Shown: piece after piece, positions 46,590 through 55,885 of the stretch
Layout: each line of letters opens with the position of its first letter
Position numbering within the stretch: position 1 is the first letter of the stretch
DNA from: Bacteroidales bacterium
GTDB lineage: Bacteria > Bacteroidota > Bacteroidia > Bacteroidales > UBA932
Assembly: GCA_017455065.1 (NCBI GenBank)
Contig: JAFTBU010000056.1
Coordinates: 1 to 64,000 of the forward strand
Reading direction: 5' to 3'
DNA: 64,000 nucleotides
Translations under genes and position numbers: made by a program
Notes under the pieces: model-generated
What the model was told of the DNA's origin: nothing
The model's database searches: none
The model's input: only the letters and a program-made list of their open reading frames with translations

Positions 46590-47584
46590 AAGAATCCAAG
46601 ATAGCAGCCGCACGACAGGAATATGCGGACTGGTGCTCTGCCATTGGCATAGACACCATAGAAAAAGTCAACGAGACCCTCGCCGCAGGCGGCGGAATCG
46701 ACCTCATCAACCTCTGCGAGGCCCGTCAGGAGCGCAAATACGCCGACGCCGCCGACCAGATCTTCTGGCGCCGCAAGCGCAACCGCATCGTCATGATGTC
46801 GGGACCCTCTTCCAGCGGCAAGACCTCATCCTCGCTGAGAATAGCCCAGCAATGCCGGGTGCTCGGCCTCAACCCCAAGGTGATCGAGCTGGACAATTAT
46901 TTCGTGGACCGCGAGCACACCCCCGTGGACGAGAAAGGTGAAAAGGACTACGAAGCCCTCGGAGCCATGGACATCGAACTGCTGAACCACGACCTCAACG
47001 AACTCCTCGCCGGAAACGTCATAGAAGTCCCCAAATTTGATTTCAAGGCGGGACACAAGGTCTATGATGGCAGGACCATGTACCTCGGACCCAACGATAT
47101 GCTGTTCATGGAAGGCATCCACGCCCTCAACCCAGCCCTCACCCCGGATGTGGACCAGGGCACGATGTTCAAGATCTACATCTCCGCCCTCTCAGCCCTG
47201 CCAGGCGGCGAGAAGGAGCATGGCTCCACCACGGACAAGAGACTCCTCAGGCGCATTGTCAGGGACAACCGCACCCGCGGCATCTCCCCCGAAGAGAACA
47301 TACTCCGCTGGCCTTCGGTGCGCCGCGGAGAGACCCGCAACATCTTCCCCTACGAGGAAAACGCCGACGTGGTCTTCAACTCTTCCACCCTGTACGACCT
47401 TCCTTTGTTGAAATACTACGCCGAACCCCTTCTGTACGGCATCACCGAGGCTTCCCCGGCTTATGAGAAAGCCCAGTCGCTGCTGTCTTTCCTGCAGAAG
47501 GTGACGGCCCTGAAACCTTCGGAAATAGCCGCCATCCCCCCTACCTCCATCATGAGGGAATTCATAGGCGGACAGACACTCTGA
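46586..47584 (+). CDS. Uridine kinase family (P-loop) protein
   Basis: 332 residues from ATG 46586, which overlaps the uvrA stop. P-loop SGPSSSGKTSSSL at about residue 72, then DNYFVDREHTP and the GRTMYLGPNDMLFMEGIHALNP block typical of the bacterial uridine kinase branch that is often fused to a TGS/ThrRS-like N-domain. Here only a short N-terminal region precedes the kinase. Probable nucleoside or related kinase; exact substrate not assigned. Confidence 0.82.
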   Translation: MKESKIAAARQEYADWCSAIGIDTIEKVNETLAAGGGIDLINLCEARQERKYADAADQIFWRRKRNRIVMMSGPSSSGKTSSSLRIAQQCRVLGLNPKVIELDNYFVDREHTPVDEKGEKDYEALGAMDIELLNHDLNELLAGNVIEVPKFDFKAGHKVYDGRTMYLGPNDMLFMEGIHALNPALTPDVDQGTMFKIYISALSALPGGEKEHGSTTDKRLLRRIVRDNRTRGISPEENILRWPSVRRGETRNIFPYEENADVVFNSSTLYDLPLLKYYAEPLLYGITEASPAYEKAQSLLSFLQKVTALKPSEIAAIPPTSIMREFIGGQTL

Positions 47585-47596
47585 ACTTAAGCTGCC

Positions 47597-48448
47597 ATGT
47601 GGATCTGGATGACATTGGCTTCGGCCATCCTTCTGGGGTCGTACGACATTCTGAAAAAGAAGGCCGTGACCCGCAACGGCGTGCTCTGGGTCCTGCTCGG
47701 AGCGACCGCCTTCTCGACCCTGTTCCTCAGCCCCTGCCTCACTGCAGGCAGCCTCAACGAGCACCTCAGGCTCGTCCTCAAGGCCGTCCTCGTCACCGTC
47801 TCCTGGGTCAGCGGCATGATAGGACTCAAACTCCTGCCCATCACCACGGCGTCAACCCTCAAGGCCACCAGGCCGTTCATGGTGGTGATCTTCTCCATCA
47901 TCATCTTCGGGGAGCATCTGAACCTGTGGCAATGGGGCGGCGTCGTGCTGGCGCTGCTGGCGATGACCCTGCTGAGCATTTCCAGCAAGAAAGAAGGCAT
48001 CCAATTCAGCAAGAGCAAGGGTATCGCCGCCATGGCGGTGTCCATCCTCGCCGGAGTGGCGAGCGCCCTGTTTGACAAGCACATCATCTCCGGGATGGAC
48101 CCCCTGTTCATCCAGAGCTGGTGCAATCTCTACATCACCATCATGCTCGCCCTGTGCATCCTGGTCAAGGCCCTGCACGACGGGAAGGAGCGCGAGAAGT
48201 TCCACTGGGACTGGACCATCCTGGCCATCGCGGTGTTCATCACCGGTGCCGACATGCTCTATTTCTTCGCGCTCAAGCAGGACGGAGCCCTGCTGTCCGT
48301 GATTTCACTGCTGAGGAGATTCTCGGTGGTGGTCACTTTCGTGCTGGGAGCGATAGTTTTCAAGGAAAACCGCATCAAGGAAAAAGCCCTCGACCTGGCC
48401 ATACTGCTCGCAGGCATGGTCCTGCTGGTCATAGGCTCAAGCGTATAG
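47597..48448 (+). CDS. DMT/EamA-family transporter
   Basis: 283 residues with about ten TM helices in two EamA-like halves (for example WVSGMIGLKLLPITTASTLKATRPFMVV in the first, abbreviated here as LLPITTASTLKATRP). Inner membrane, substrate unknown. It follows the kinase by 12 nt; its last 12 nt overlap the convergent recO. Confidence 0.85.
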   Translation: MWIWMTLASAILLGSYDILKKKAVTRNGVLWVLLGATAFSTLFLSPCLTAGSLNEHLRLVLKAVLVTVSWVSGMIGLKLLPITTASTLKATRPFMVVIFSIIIFGEHLNLWQWGGVVLALLAMTLLSISSKKEGIQFSKSKGIAAMAVSILAGVASALFDKHIISGMDPLFIQSWCNLYITIMLALCILVKALHDGKEREKFHWDWTILAIAVFITGADMLYFFALKQDGALLSVISLLRRFSVVVTFVLGAIVFKENRIKEKALDLAILLAGMVLLVIGSSV

Positions 48449-49087
48449 CTCCCTCAACACCTTGAGGGACTGCACGTTGATAGCCGACTCCGTGTGGCGG
48501 CTGAGATACTGCAGTAGCAGCTCCGCTATGGCGTTGCGGCTCTCGCCGCTGAGCGGCAGCAGCATGGACGAAGCGAAATCCAGGCTCACCAGATCCTTCA
48601 CCTGGGCATAATACTTCCCGGCGAAAGGGGCGAGGTCCGCGGCTTCCGGACGGAAGCCCAGGGCTGCGGCGAGTTCCAGCAGGAACCTCAGGTGGAAATT
48701 GGAAAAATCGCTCTCTATGGCATCCAGGGCCTTGATGCTCTTGACGCACCAGTCGAAAAGACCTTCTTCGTACACCCCGTCCCGGACCGTGCGGTAGAGC
48801 ACTTCGCTCATGAAGAGGGTCATGGTGTTCTTGTACAGATTGCCCCTTATCCCCGAAAGCGGATCCGTGACGGTCACAGCCCCGAGTCTCCACAGGTCGG
48901 AGCGGGGGTTTTCCGTGACTTCGGCGTCGAGGATGTTCAGAGGCAGGAAAAGGGTCATGGCGCCGCGGCGGGACACGCCCGCTATGAAACTGCGCCGGCC
49001 GAAATCGGAGGTGAGGGCGTGGACCACGGCCTTGGTCTCGCCTATCTTCGTCACATTGAGTACTATGAGCCTGGTCGCGGTCTTCAT
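48437..49087 (-). CDS. recO: DNA repair protein RecO
   Basis: 216 residues, slightly short for the family. N-terminal OB fold (LIVLNVTKIGETKAVVHALT), then the helical domain with LYKNTMTLFMSEVLYRTVRDG. Loads RecA at gaps with RecR. The start overlaps the rdgB stop; it is the last gene of the rsgA operon. Confidence 0.92.
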   Translation of the reverse strand: MKTATRLIVLNVTKIGETKAVVHALTSDFGRRSFIAGVSRRGAMTLFLPLNILDAEVTENPRSDLWRLGAVTVTDPLSGIRGNLYKNTMTLFMSEVLYRTVRDGVYEEGLFDWCVKSIKALDAIESDFSNFHLRFLLELAAALGFRPEAADLAPFAGKYYAQVKDLVSLDFASSMLLPLSGESRNAIAELLLQYLSRHTESAINVQSLKVLRELYA

Positions 49088-49680
49088 CTGTCACCATGCT
49101 CCCGGAGCCACTCTGCCATGGCCCGCAAGGCCTTTCCCCTGTGCGAAATGGCATTCTTGGCCTCTTCGGGGATCTCTGCCACGGTCACGTCGGGATAGAC
49201 GTCCGAGATGAACACCGGATCGTAGCCGAATCCCCCGCAGCCGGCTTTCTTGAGAGCTATACGGCCCTCCATCACGCCTTCGAATACATGATGCCCGCCG
49301 TCCTTAATCAGGGTGACCACGCTGCGGAAGCGGGCCGTCCTGGGGGCGTCGGGGCCTTTGAGGGCCATTTCCTTCAGGAGTTTGTCCATATTGTCCTCGA
49401 AACGGTGGCCGGGACCCGCGTAACGCGCGGTATAGACTCCCGGGGCGCCGTCGAGGCAGTCCACTTCGAGTCCGGTGTCGTCGGCGAAGCAGTCGAGCCC
49501 CGTCCTCTCATGGATGTAGTCAGCCTTCTGGGCGGAATTGGCCTCCAGGGTGTCCCCGTCCTCGGGTATGTCTTCGGTGATGCCGAAGGAAGCGGGGGTG
49601 ACGAGCTCGAACCCCTCTCCGAGTATCTCGGAGGCTTCCCTGAGTTTGCCGGCGTTGCCGGTCGCGAAAATCATTTTCAT
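49084..49680 (-). CDS. rdgB: XTP/dITP diphosphatase (RdgB/HAM1)
   Basis: 198 residues. Signature FATGNAGKLREA at the start, DDTGLEVDCLDGAPGVYTARYAG, GFGYDPVF and the C-terminal SHRGKALRAM. Removes non-canonical purine NTPs. ATGA overlaps on both sides with ctp and recO. Confidence 0.95.
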   Translation of the reverse strand: MKMIFATGNAGKLREASEILGEGFELVTPASFGITEDIPEDGDTLEANSAQKADYIHERTGLDCFADDTGLEVDCLDGAPGVYTARYAGPGHRFEDNMDKLLKEMALKGPDAPRTARFRSVVTLIKDGGHHVFEGVMEGRIALKKAGCGGFGYDPVFISDVYPDVTVAEIPEEAKNAISHRGKALRAMAEWLREHGDR

Positions 49681-51278
49681 ATCAGCGGACTTGCAAGGGC
49701 CTGACGGAGCTGGTCGTCGTAGCGCAGCCTGAGCCGCACTCCTTCGGACTGGAAGAAGTAGCGGACCACGATCTCCTCCTCGATGAAGGGGATGATCTCG
49801 TCTTTCTTGAGCCTGAGGAACTGCTCTTTCTCCATGTCGAGGACCTTTCCGAGAGCCTCGAGTTCAGCGCTCATGCTCTCTTCCAGGCCGTCCCGCTTGA
49901 GCTCTTTGACCATCTGGTCGTAATATGTCTTGGCGCTGGAGCGGTAGTCGAACTCGCGGGTCTTGGCGAATTCGATGAAATCATCGTATTCGTCGAAATG
50001 GAAGTCCTGCACTTCGGGTATGCTCTCGTGCTTGCGCACGTAGTCGAGGGCGTAGTACTCGACCACTCCGTTCATGACGAGCGAATAGGTGAGGCGGCTG
50101 TATTCCTTGGTGTCGAGTTCGACGTCCGGGGTGATGCCGCCGCCGTCCTTGACAATGCGTCCTCCGGCGGTGCGGAACTCATGGGTGAGCGAATCGGGGA
50201 TGTACCCCACGGAGCCGTCTTCATTGCGGTGCGAATAGTCTATCGCCTGCACGCAGCGGCCGCTGGGAGTATAGTACTTGGCAGTGGTGACCTTCAGGCG
50301 GCCGCCGTAGGGAAGGCTGCGGAAAGATTGGACCAGGCCCTTGCCATAGGTGCGACGCCCCATGATGGTGGCCCTGTCGAGGTCCTGGAGGGCGCCGGAA
50401 ACGATCTCGGACGCCGACGCCGATGCGGAATCCACGAGGACGATGAGCGGGATCTTCTCATCCACGGGGTCCTTGGTCGTGCGGTAGGTGAAGGAAGAGC
50501 GGGGGTCGTTGCCCTTGGCGCTCACCACCAGCGAACCCTTGGGGACGAAGATGGAGACAATGCCGACGGCTTCCTGGAGTATGCCGCCGCCATTGCCGCG
50601 GAGGTCCAGGACAAGTTTCTTCATACCTTCTTTCTTGAGCCTCTGCACTGCGGCACGCATCTCGTCGGCCACGCCTTCGGTGAATCCGGTCTGGAGTATG
50701 TAGCCCACTTCGGAGTCGAGCATCCCGGCGTATTCGATGTCGGGAAGATGTATCCTCTCCCTCACCACGGGCACGTCGAGGGTGTCCCCGGTGCGGAGTT
50801 TCTTGACGGTGAAGACCACGGTCGAGCCCGGCTCGCCTTTCATCTTGGAGCTGGCGTCGGAAGCCGAGAGCCCCCATACGGTCTGGCCGTCGATGGCGAG
50901 TATCTCGTCACCGGCCTTGAGCGAGTTGCGGGCTGCGGGCGATCCGGCGTAGGGCTCGTTGATGATGACGGGGCCGTCGGCCTCGGGTTTGTAGATCACC
51001 GCCCCTATGCCGCCGTAGCTCTTGTTTATCAGCATCTCGAGGTCCTCGTTCTCCTCCTTGGGCACATAGATGGTGTAGGGGTCGAGGTTTGCGAGCATGG
51101 CGTCGATGCCGGCTCTCTCTATCCTGTCCACGGGGAGGGAATCCACATAGGCCATGTTGAGCTCCTTGAGCAGGGCGCTCTGGATTTCCACCCATTTGGC
51201 GAGGTTGAATGCCCTGGACTGGGCCAGGCCGCTCAGGCACAATGCCATGAGGGCCAGAGTCATTATAGCTTTTCTCAT
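49677..51278 (-). CDS. C-terminal processing protease (S41)
   Basis: 533 residues from ATG 51278, which overlaps the U32 stop (ATGA); a much longer frame reading back into the U32 gene is not real. Signal peptide MRKAIMTLALMALCLSGLAQ. PDZ domain (YGGIGAVIYK...SLKAGDEILAIDG) and S41 core with DSASASASEIVSGA (catalytic Ser) and RRTYGKGLVQ (catalytic Lys), followed by a long helical C-terminal tail. Periplasmic. Confidence 0.94.
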   Translation of the reverse strand: MRKAIMTLALMALCLSGLAQSRAFNLAKWVEIQSALLKELNMAYVDSLPVDRIERAGIDAMLANLDPYTIYVPKEENEDLEMLINKSYGGIGAVIYKPEADGPVIINEPYAGSPAARNSLKAGDEILAIDGQTVWGLSASDASSKMKGEPGSTVVFTVKKLRTGDTLDVPVVRERIHLPDIEYAGMLDSEVGYILQTGFTEGVADEMRAAVQRLKKEGMKKLVLDLRGNGGGILQEAVGIVSIFVPKGSLVVSAKGNDPRSSFTYRTTKDPVDEKIPLIVLVDSASASASEIVSGALQDLDRATIMGRRTYGKGLVQSFRSLPYGGRLKVTTAKYYTPSGRCVQAIDYSHRNEDGSVGYIPDSLTHEFRTAGGRIVKDGGGITPDVELDTKEYSRLTYSLVMNGVVEYYALDYVRKHESIPEVQDFHFDEYDDFIEFAKTREFDYRSSAKTYYDQMVKELKRDGLEESMSAELEALGKVLDMEKEQFLRLKKDEIIPFIEEEIVVRYFFQSEGVRLRLRYDDQLRQALASPLI

Positions 51279-52537
51279 ATCTTTTCCCAAATGTAAATCT
51301 TGTCTGAACGGCGGAGCCTTTCGAATGAAGGGTCCTGGTCGCAGGGCTTCACAGCCACCGAGCAGCGGCTTCCTTTGGGTGCGGTGTCGACGCCCTGGAG
51401 ATTGATCCGCAGATCCTCCACATCGAATTCCACCACACCGGTGGTCCTGCCTATGGCCATCACCCTGTCCCCGACATGCAGGGGCACGCTCTCCACCGCT
51501 ATCTCGGCCACCCCGATACGGTCGAACCAGTTGGTGACCTTGCCGCAGTAAACTTTCCTGCGCGTGGACTGGGAGCCGTACACATCGCTCCATTGGCCCA
51601 GGTAGGCACCCTGGTAATAGCCGTCCCAGAAGCCCCGGTTGAAGACTTCTCCGAGCTCTTCCTTGAGGGCGGCCGCGAGCTCCGGGGTGTAGCTGCCGTC
51701 GCACACTGCGTCGGCCGCCCTGCGGTAGCAGGAGGTGCATCTCTTGACATACTCGGCGGAACGGGCCCGGCCTTCGATCTTGAACACTTTCACCCCCGAA
51801 TCTATGATGCGGTCCATGAAATCTATGGTGCAGAGGTCCTTGGGGGACATTATGTATTGATTGTCAATGTTCAGCTTGTACCCTGTCTCCAGGTCGGTGA
51901 CTTCGTAGCCGCGGCGGCAGATCTGGAAGCACTCGCCCCTGTTGGCGGAGGCCCCGTAAGCGTGGAGGCTCAGGTAGCATTTGCCGCTGACGGCCATGCA
52001 GAGGGCCCCGTGGGCGAACATCTCTATCCTCACGGGCTGTCCGGAAGGTCCGGTGACATGCTCCGAGAGGATCTGCTCATGTATGCGTTTCACCTGCTCC
52101 AGGTTCAGCTCCCTGGCGAGGACCACCACGTCGGCCCAGCGGGAATAGAACTTGACGGCTTCGATGTTGGAGATGCTCAGCTGGGTGGAGATGTGCACCT
52201 CCAGGCCTATGCTGCGGCAGTAGGTTATGGCGGCTACATCCGAGGCTATCACGGCGTCCACTCCGGCCTCGCGGGCCATGTCGAGGGTCTCCCGCATGGA
52301 GTCCATGTCGTCCTCGTAGAGGATGATGTTGAGCGTCAGGTAGGACCTCACCCCGTGCTCCCGGCAGATGCGCACCACCTCGGGAAGGTCCTCCGGGGCG
52401 AAATTGCCCGCGGAGCGGGAGCGCATGTTCAGCCTCCCGACCCCGAAGTACACGGAATCGGCTCCTCCCTGGATGGCGGCCTGCAGGCATTCGAAATTGC
52501 CCGCGGGAGCCATTATTTCCAGCTCCTTACTTTGCAC
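51275..52537 (-). CDS. U32 family peptidase-like protein (tRNA hydroxylation type)
   Basis: 420 residues. APAGNFECLQAAIQGGADSVYFG start, the U32 signature EMFAHGALCMAVSGKCYLS, and the FKIEGRARS block with multiple Cys (CFQICRR, CTSCYRR) that probably bind an Fe-S cluster. Relatives such as TrhP act in prephenate-dependent tRNA U34 hydroxylation rather than proteolysis, so the peptidase label is historical. Overlaps both neighbours. Confidence 0.87.
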   Translation of the reverse strand: MQSKELEIMAPAGNFECLQAAIQGGADSVYFGVGRLNMRSRSAGNFAPEDLPEVVRICREHGVRSYLTLNIILYEDDMDSMRETLDMAREAGVDAVIASDVAAITYCRSIGLEVHISTQLSISNIEAVKFYSRWADVVVLARELNLEQVKRIHEQILSEHVTGPSGQPVRIEMFAHGALCMAVSGKCYLSLHAYGASANRGECFQICRRGYEVTDLETGYKLNIDNQYIMSPKDLCTIDFMDRIIDSGVKVFKIEGRARSAEYVKRCTSCYRRAADAVCDGSYTPELAAALKEELGEVFNRGFWDGYYQGAYLGQWSDVYGSQSTRRKVYCGKVTNWFDRIGVAEIAVESVPLHVGDRVMAIGRTTGVVEFDVEDLRINLQGVDTAPKGSRCSVAVKPCDQDPSFERLRRSDKIYIWEKI

Positions 52538-53507
52538 GTCCTACGAGTTTTTCGGCGAAACGGCGCAGGGCCTCGGTCTGGAGGACGGAGAGTCCCGCCC
52601 CGGACACGGCGTCTATCGCCCTGCGGCTGAATTCAAGTATTTCGTATTTGGCATCCTCGTCCACTCCGAGGGCGGTGTACAGCTCTTTGACCGCTGCGAT
52701 CTTGGCACGGCGCTGCTCGGGGGTGTCCACCGGCATGGCCATGGCGGAGAGCAGGGCCTGCTTGTCCCCGGTCTTGGCGAAGGCGCGGGAGAGGAGCCAG
52801 GTCTTCTTGTCATTGACAATGTCGCCGCCTATGGGCTTTCCGAAGACTTTCTCGTCGCCGTAGGTGTCGAGGTAGTCGTCGGCTATCTGGAACGCCATGC
52901 CCAGCTCGTAGCCGTAGCGGTAGATGGCGTCGGCGACGGAGGCGGAGACCCCGGCCATCAAGGCGCCCATCTTGGCGGAGCAGGCCAGCAGGACCGCGGT
53001 CTTGAGGCCTATCATCTCGTTGTATTCATCCATCGAGACATGCTCGCGGGATTCGAACTCCATGTCGAGCTGCTGGCCTTCGCAGACCTGGGAGGCGGTG
53101 GTGGAGAAAAGCTCCATCACCTTGGCGTGCACGGCGGCGGGGGCCTTGCAGATGCGTTTGTAGCTGTCTATGAGCATCACGTCTCCGGAGAGTATGGCGG
53201 TGTCTTCGTTCCATTTGGTCCAGACGGTGGGCATGCCGCGCCTCAGGGGCGAGCGGTCCATGATGTCGTCGTGGATGAGGGTGAAGGTGTGGAAGAGCTC
53301 GAGGGCCACTGCGGGCTCGGTCACTTCGCGGCTCACCCTGTTTTTGAAGAGGCCGTAAACACTGAGACAGAGCTTGGGGCGGATGCGTTTGCCGCCGATT
53401 TCGATCATATACCTGAGCGGGTCGTAGAGTCCTGCCGGCTCTTTGGTGAATTCAAGCTGCGAAAAGAGCTTTTCTACAAGTCTGTCAATAGTTTTTTCGT
53501 GTATCAT
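52527..53507 (-). CDS. Polyprenyl (farnesyl/geranylgeranyl-type) diphosphate synthase
   Basis: 326 residues from ATG 53507. GGKRIRPKLCL, first Asp-rich motif HDDIMDRSPLRRG, second motif ADDYLDTYGD. Condenses IPP with allylic diphosphates; residues before the first Asp-rich motif (LELFHTFTLIH) control chain length but I cannot read off the product. Uses IPP from ispH. The gene overlaps the U32 gene by 11 nt. Confidence 0.93.
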   Translation of the reverse strand: MIHEKTIDRLVEKLFSQLEFTKEPAGLYDPLRYMIEIGGKRIRPKLCLSVYGLFKNRVSREVTEPAVALELFHTFTLIHDDIMDRSPLRRGMPTVWTKWNEDTAILSGDVMLIDSYKRICKAPAAVHAKVMELFSTTASQVCEGQQLDMEFESREHVSMDEYNEMIGLKTAVLLACSAKMGALMAGVSASVADAIYRYGYELGMAFQIADDYLDTYGDEKVFGKPIGGDIVNDKKTWLLSRAFAKTGDKQALLSAMAMPVDTPEQRRAKIAAVKELYTALGVDEDAKYEILEFSRRAIDAVSGAGLSVLQTEALRRFAEKLVGRAK

Positions 53508-53526
53508 AGCGTGGCGATTATAGTCT

Positions 53527-54468
53527 TTATCTGAATTTTCCGTCTTCTTCGAGCATTCCGAGATACGAGGAATATCTCTCTGCACTTATCGTGCCTGCTT
53601 CGACGCCCTGCTTGACGGCGCAGCCGGGTTCGTGGGTGTGGGTGCAGGGGACGAAGCGGCAGTCGTCCGAAACCCGGAGCATCTCCGGGAAATATTTGGC
53701 TATCTCCTCCTTCTCCAGGTCCACCAGGCCGAAGCCGCGTAGTCCCGGGGAATCTATCATGTAGCCGCCGTGGGCAAGGGGGTACATCTCGTAGAGGGAG
53801 GTGGTGTGCCGGCCCTGCAGGTGGGCGTCGGAGATGAGTCCGACCTTGGGGTTAAGCCCGGAGTCCACGGCATGGATGAGGGAGGACTTGCCCACTCCGG
53901 ATTCGCCGGAAAGCAGGCTAAGGCGGCCCCGGCAGAGCTCCCGGAGCTCATCTATTCCATCCCCGGTGCGGGCGGAGGTGCAGAGGACCCGGTATCCGGC
54001 GCCCTCGTAGATGCGCTTGAAAGCCTCCACCTCCTCGGGGACCTCGCTGCCGTACATGTCCATCTTGTTCAGGACAATGACGGCGGGCACCCCGTACACT
54101 TCGCAGGTCACGAGCAGCCGGTCCAGGAAGGGCAGCTTGATCTCGGGGAAATAGAGGGTCACCGCTATCAGGGCCTGGTCGAGGTTTGCGGCGATGACAT
54201 GGCTGCGACGGGAAAGGTTGGTGGAGCGGCGGATGACGTAGTTGCGGCGGTCCTGCACCCCTGTGATCAGGGCCGGGTGCTCTTCGGTGGCCTCGCCGTC
54301 GAGCTCGTAGTCCACCCTGTCGCCGACGGCGACGGGATTGGTGGTGCCGCTGAGGTTGAGTCTCATCCTGCCCTTCAGCACGGCCGGGAAAAGATTCCAC
54401 TCCGGCAGTTCACTCAGGATGTAGTGACTGCCGGAGTTTTTAACCACTGTGGCCGTTCCCTTTTTCAT
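53527..54468 (-). CDS. rsgA: Ribosome small-subunit GTPase RsgA
   Basis: 313 residues. N-terminal OB fold, then a circularly permuted GTPase: G4 LNKMD comes before G1 GESGVGKSSL and G3 DSPGLRGFG. The C-terminal zinc knuckle is CRFVPCTHTHEPGCAV. Acts in 30S maturation. The -7 box TATATTTG (54481-54474) ends 5 nt before the ATG. Confidence 0.96.
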   Translation of the reverse strand: MKKGTATVVKNSGSHYILSELPEWNLFPAVLKGRMRLNLSGTTNPVAVGDRVDYELDGEATEEHPALITGVQDRRNYVIRRSTNLSRRSHVIAANLDQALIAVTLYFPEIKLPFLDRLLVTCEVYGVPAVIVLNKMDMYGSEVPEEVEAFKRIYEGAGYRVLCTSARTGDGIDELRELCRGRLSLLSGESGVGKSSLIHAVDSGLNPKVGLISDAHLQGRHTTSLYEMYPLAHGGYMIDSPGLRGFGLVDLEKEEIAKYFPEMLRVSDDCRFVPCTHTHEPGCAVKQGVEAGTISAERYSSYLGMLEEDGKFR

Positions 54469-54473
54469 CTTTA

Positions 54474-54511
54474 CAAATATAGGTTTTTATTGTGGAAAAA
54501 ACTTAACTTTG
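54474..54511. promoter_or_regulatory. Divergent -7 boxes (rsgA / MATE)
   Basis: TATATTTG (minus, 54481-54474) and TAACTTTG (plus, 54504-54511), offset 30 bp. Each box ends 5 nt before its start codon, so both transcripts look leaderless. Confidence 0.6.
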
Positions 54512-54516
54512 GAAAC

Positions 54517-55866
54517 GTGAACCGCTATCTCAACAAGGAAATACTCAGGCTCTCCATCCCGAGTATACTTGCCAATCTGACCGTCCCCCTCGTGGGCATG
54601 GTCGATACAGCCGTCGCCGGGCATCTGCCCGTCAGCGGCGGCCTCGGAGCGGCGGAATTCATAGGCGGCATCTCGGTGGGCGCCCTGCTCTTCAACCTGC
54701 TGTACTGGAACTTCTTTTTCGTCAGGGCGAGCACGGCCGGGCTCACCGCCCAGGCCTTCGGCCGCGGGGACATGCAGGACTGCGCCAGGATACTCTGGCG
54801 GGGCCTGGTCATAAGCGTCGGCATCGCCCTGGCGCTGGTCATTCTACAGTGGCCTATAGGGCATCTGGGGATGCTGCTCGTAAACAGCTCTCCCGAAGTG
54901 GCCCGGCTGGCCCTCACCTACTTTTTCATCCGCATCTGGGCAGGGCCTGCAAATCTGGCCCTGATGGCCCTGAGGGGCTGGTTCGTGGGGATGCAGGATT
55001 CGGTCAGCTCGATGCTCACCGACCTGGTGGTCAACGGAGTCAACATAGCCGCCAGCATCATACTCAGCCTCGGCATAGGTGGATGGGAGGGCCTCGGCTT
55101 CCCCGGCGTGGCCTGGGGCACCGTCGCGGCGCAGTACTCCGGTCTGTTGTTCGCTTCACTGGTGTGCGTATTCAAATACGGCAGGAAGGTGTTCGGAGGG
55201 GTCAAGCCCCTCGAGAGCCTCGGCGGCGACATGAGGGGCTTCGTCTCGATGAACGCCGACCTGATGCTCCGTTCCCTGGGCTTCACCGCCATCTACATGG
55301 GCTACACCACCATCGCCGCGAGATTCGGAAACGAACTGCTCGCCTGCTCGTCCATATTGATGAACATATTGCTCATATTCTCCTACTTCACCGACGGCTT
55401 CGCCTATGCGGGGGAAGCCCTCACAGGGCGTTTCATCGGGGCGGGAGACCGGCCGATGACCCGGCTGACTGTGCGCTATGTCTTCGGCTGGAGCATTGCC
55501 CTGGGAGTGCTTTTCATGGGGCTCTACCAATGGGGCGGCATGCCTCTGGTGAGACTGCTCACGGATGATGCCGCCGTGGTGGAGGCATGCCGGGCCTACA
55601 TCCCCTGGCTGGTGCTGATGCCCGTATTCGGCTGCGCCGCCTTCGCCTGGGACGGCATCTACGTCGGCGCCACCGCCGCCCGGGGGATAAGGAACGCCAT
55701 GCTCGGGGCAGCCGTCGCATTCTTCGCGGTGTGGCTGCTGGGCTCGCGATTCACGGAGCTGCCGCAGGTGCGCATGCATGTGCTCCTGGCCGCATATTTT
55801 GCGCATCTGCTGATGCGTACGGTCTATCTGACAGTACGTTATCCCAAGGATATATTGTCAAAATGA
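54517..55866 (+). CDS. MATE family efflux transporter (DinF-like)
   Basis: 449 residues from GTG 54517 (VNRYLNKEILRLSIPSIL), 5 nt after a TAACTTTG box; the longer frame upstream is antisense to rsgA. About twelve TM helices in two homologous halves, with the N-half motif LTVPLVGMVDTAVAGHL. Probably Na+ or H+ coupled drug/metabolite export, inner membrane. Confidence 0.9.
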   Translation: MNRYLNKEILRLSIPSILANLTVPLVGMVDTAVAGHLPVSGGLGAAEFIGGISVGALLFNLLYWNFFFVRASTAGLTAQAFGRGDMQDCARILWRGLVISVGIALALVILQWPIGHLGMLLVNSSPEVARLALTYFFIRIWAGPANLALMALRGWFVGMQDSVSSMLTDLVVNGVNIAASIILSLGIGGWEGLGFPGVAWGTVAAQYSGLLFASLVCVFKYGRKVFGGVKPLESLGGDMRGFVSMNADLMLRSLGFTAIYMGYTTIAARFGNELLACSSILMNILLIFSYFTDGFAYAGEALTGRFIGAGDRPMTRLTVRYVFGWSIALGVLFMGLYQWGGMPLVRLLTDDAAVVEACRAYIPWLVLMPVFGCAAFAWDGIYVGATAARGIRNAMLGAAVAFFAVWLLGSRFTELPQVRMHVLLAAYFAHLLMRTVYLTVRYPKDILSK

Positions 55867-55868
55867 CT

Positions 55869-55876
55869 TACCTTTG
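55869..55876 (+). promoter_or_regulatory. -7 box of rnr
   Basis: TACCTTTG overlaps the end region of the MATE gene, 9 nt before the rnr ATG at 55886. It excludes the in-frame ATG at 55874, which lies inside the box. Confidence 0.5.
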
Positions 55877-55885
55877 CACTCGTAT

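Noticed and set aside
51279..51740. Long N-terminal extension of the S41 protease
   Set aside because: It overlaps the U32 gene in another frame; a signal peptide begins at ATG 51278.
53770..54516. N-terminal extension of the MATE protein
   Set aside because: The upstream codons are antisense to rsgA; the -7 box at 54504-54511 and the family start support GTG 54517.
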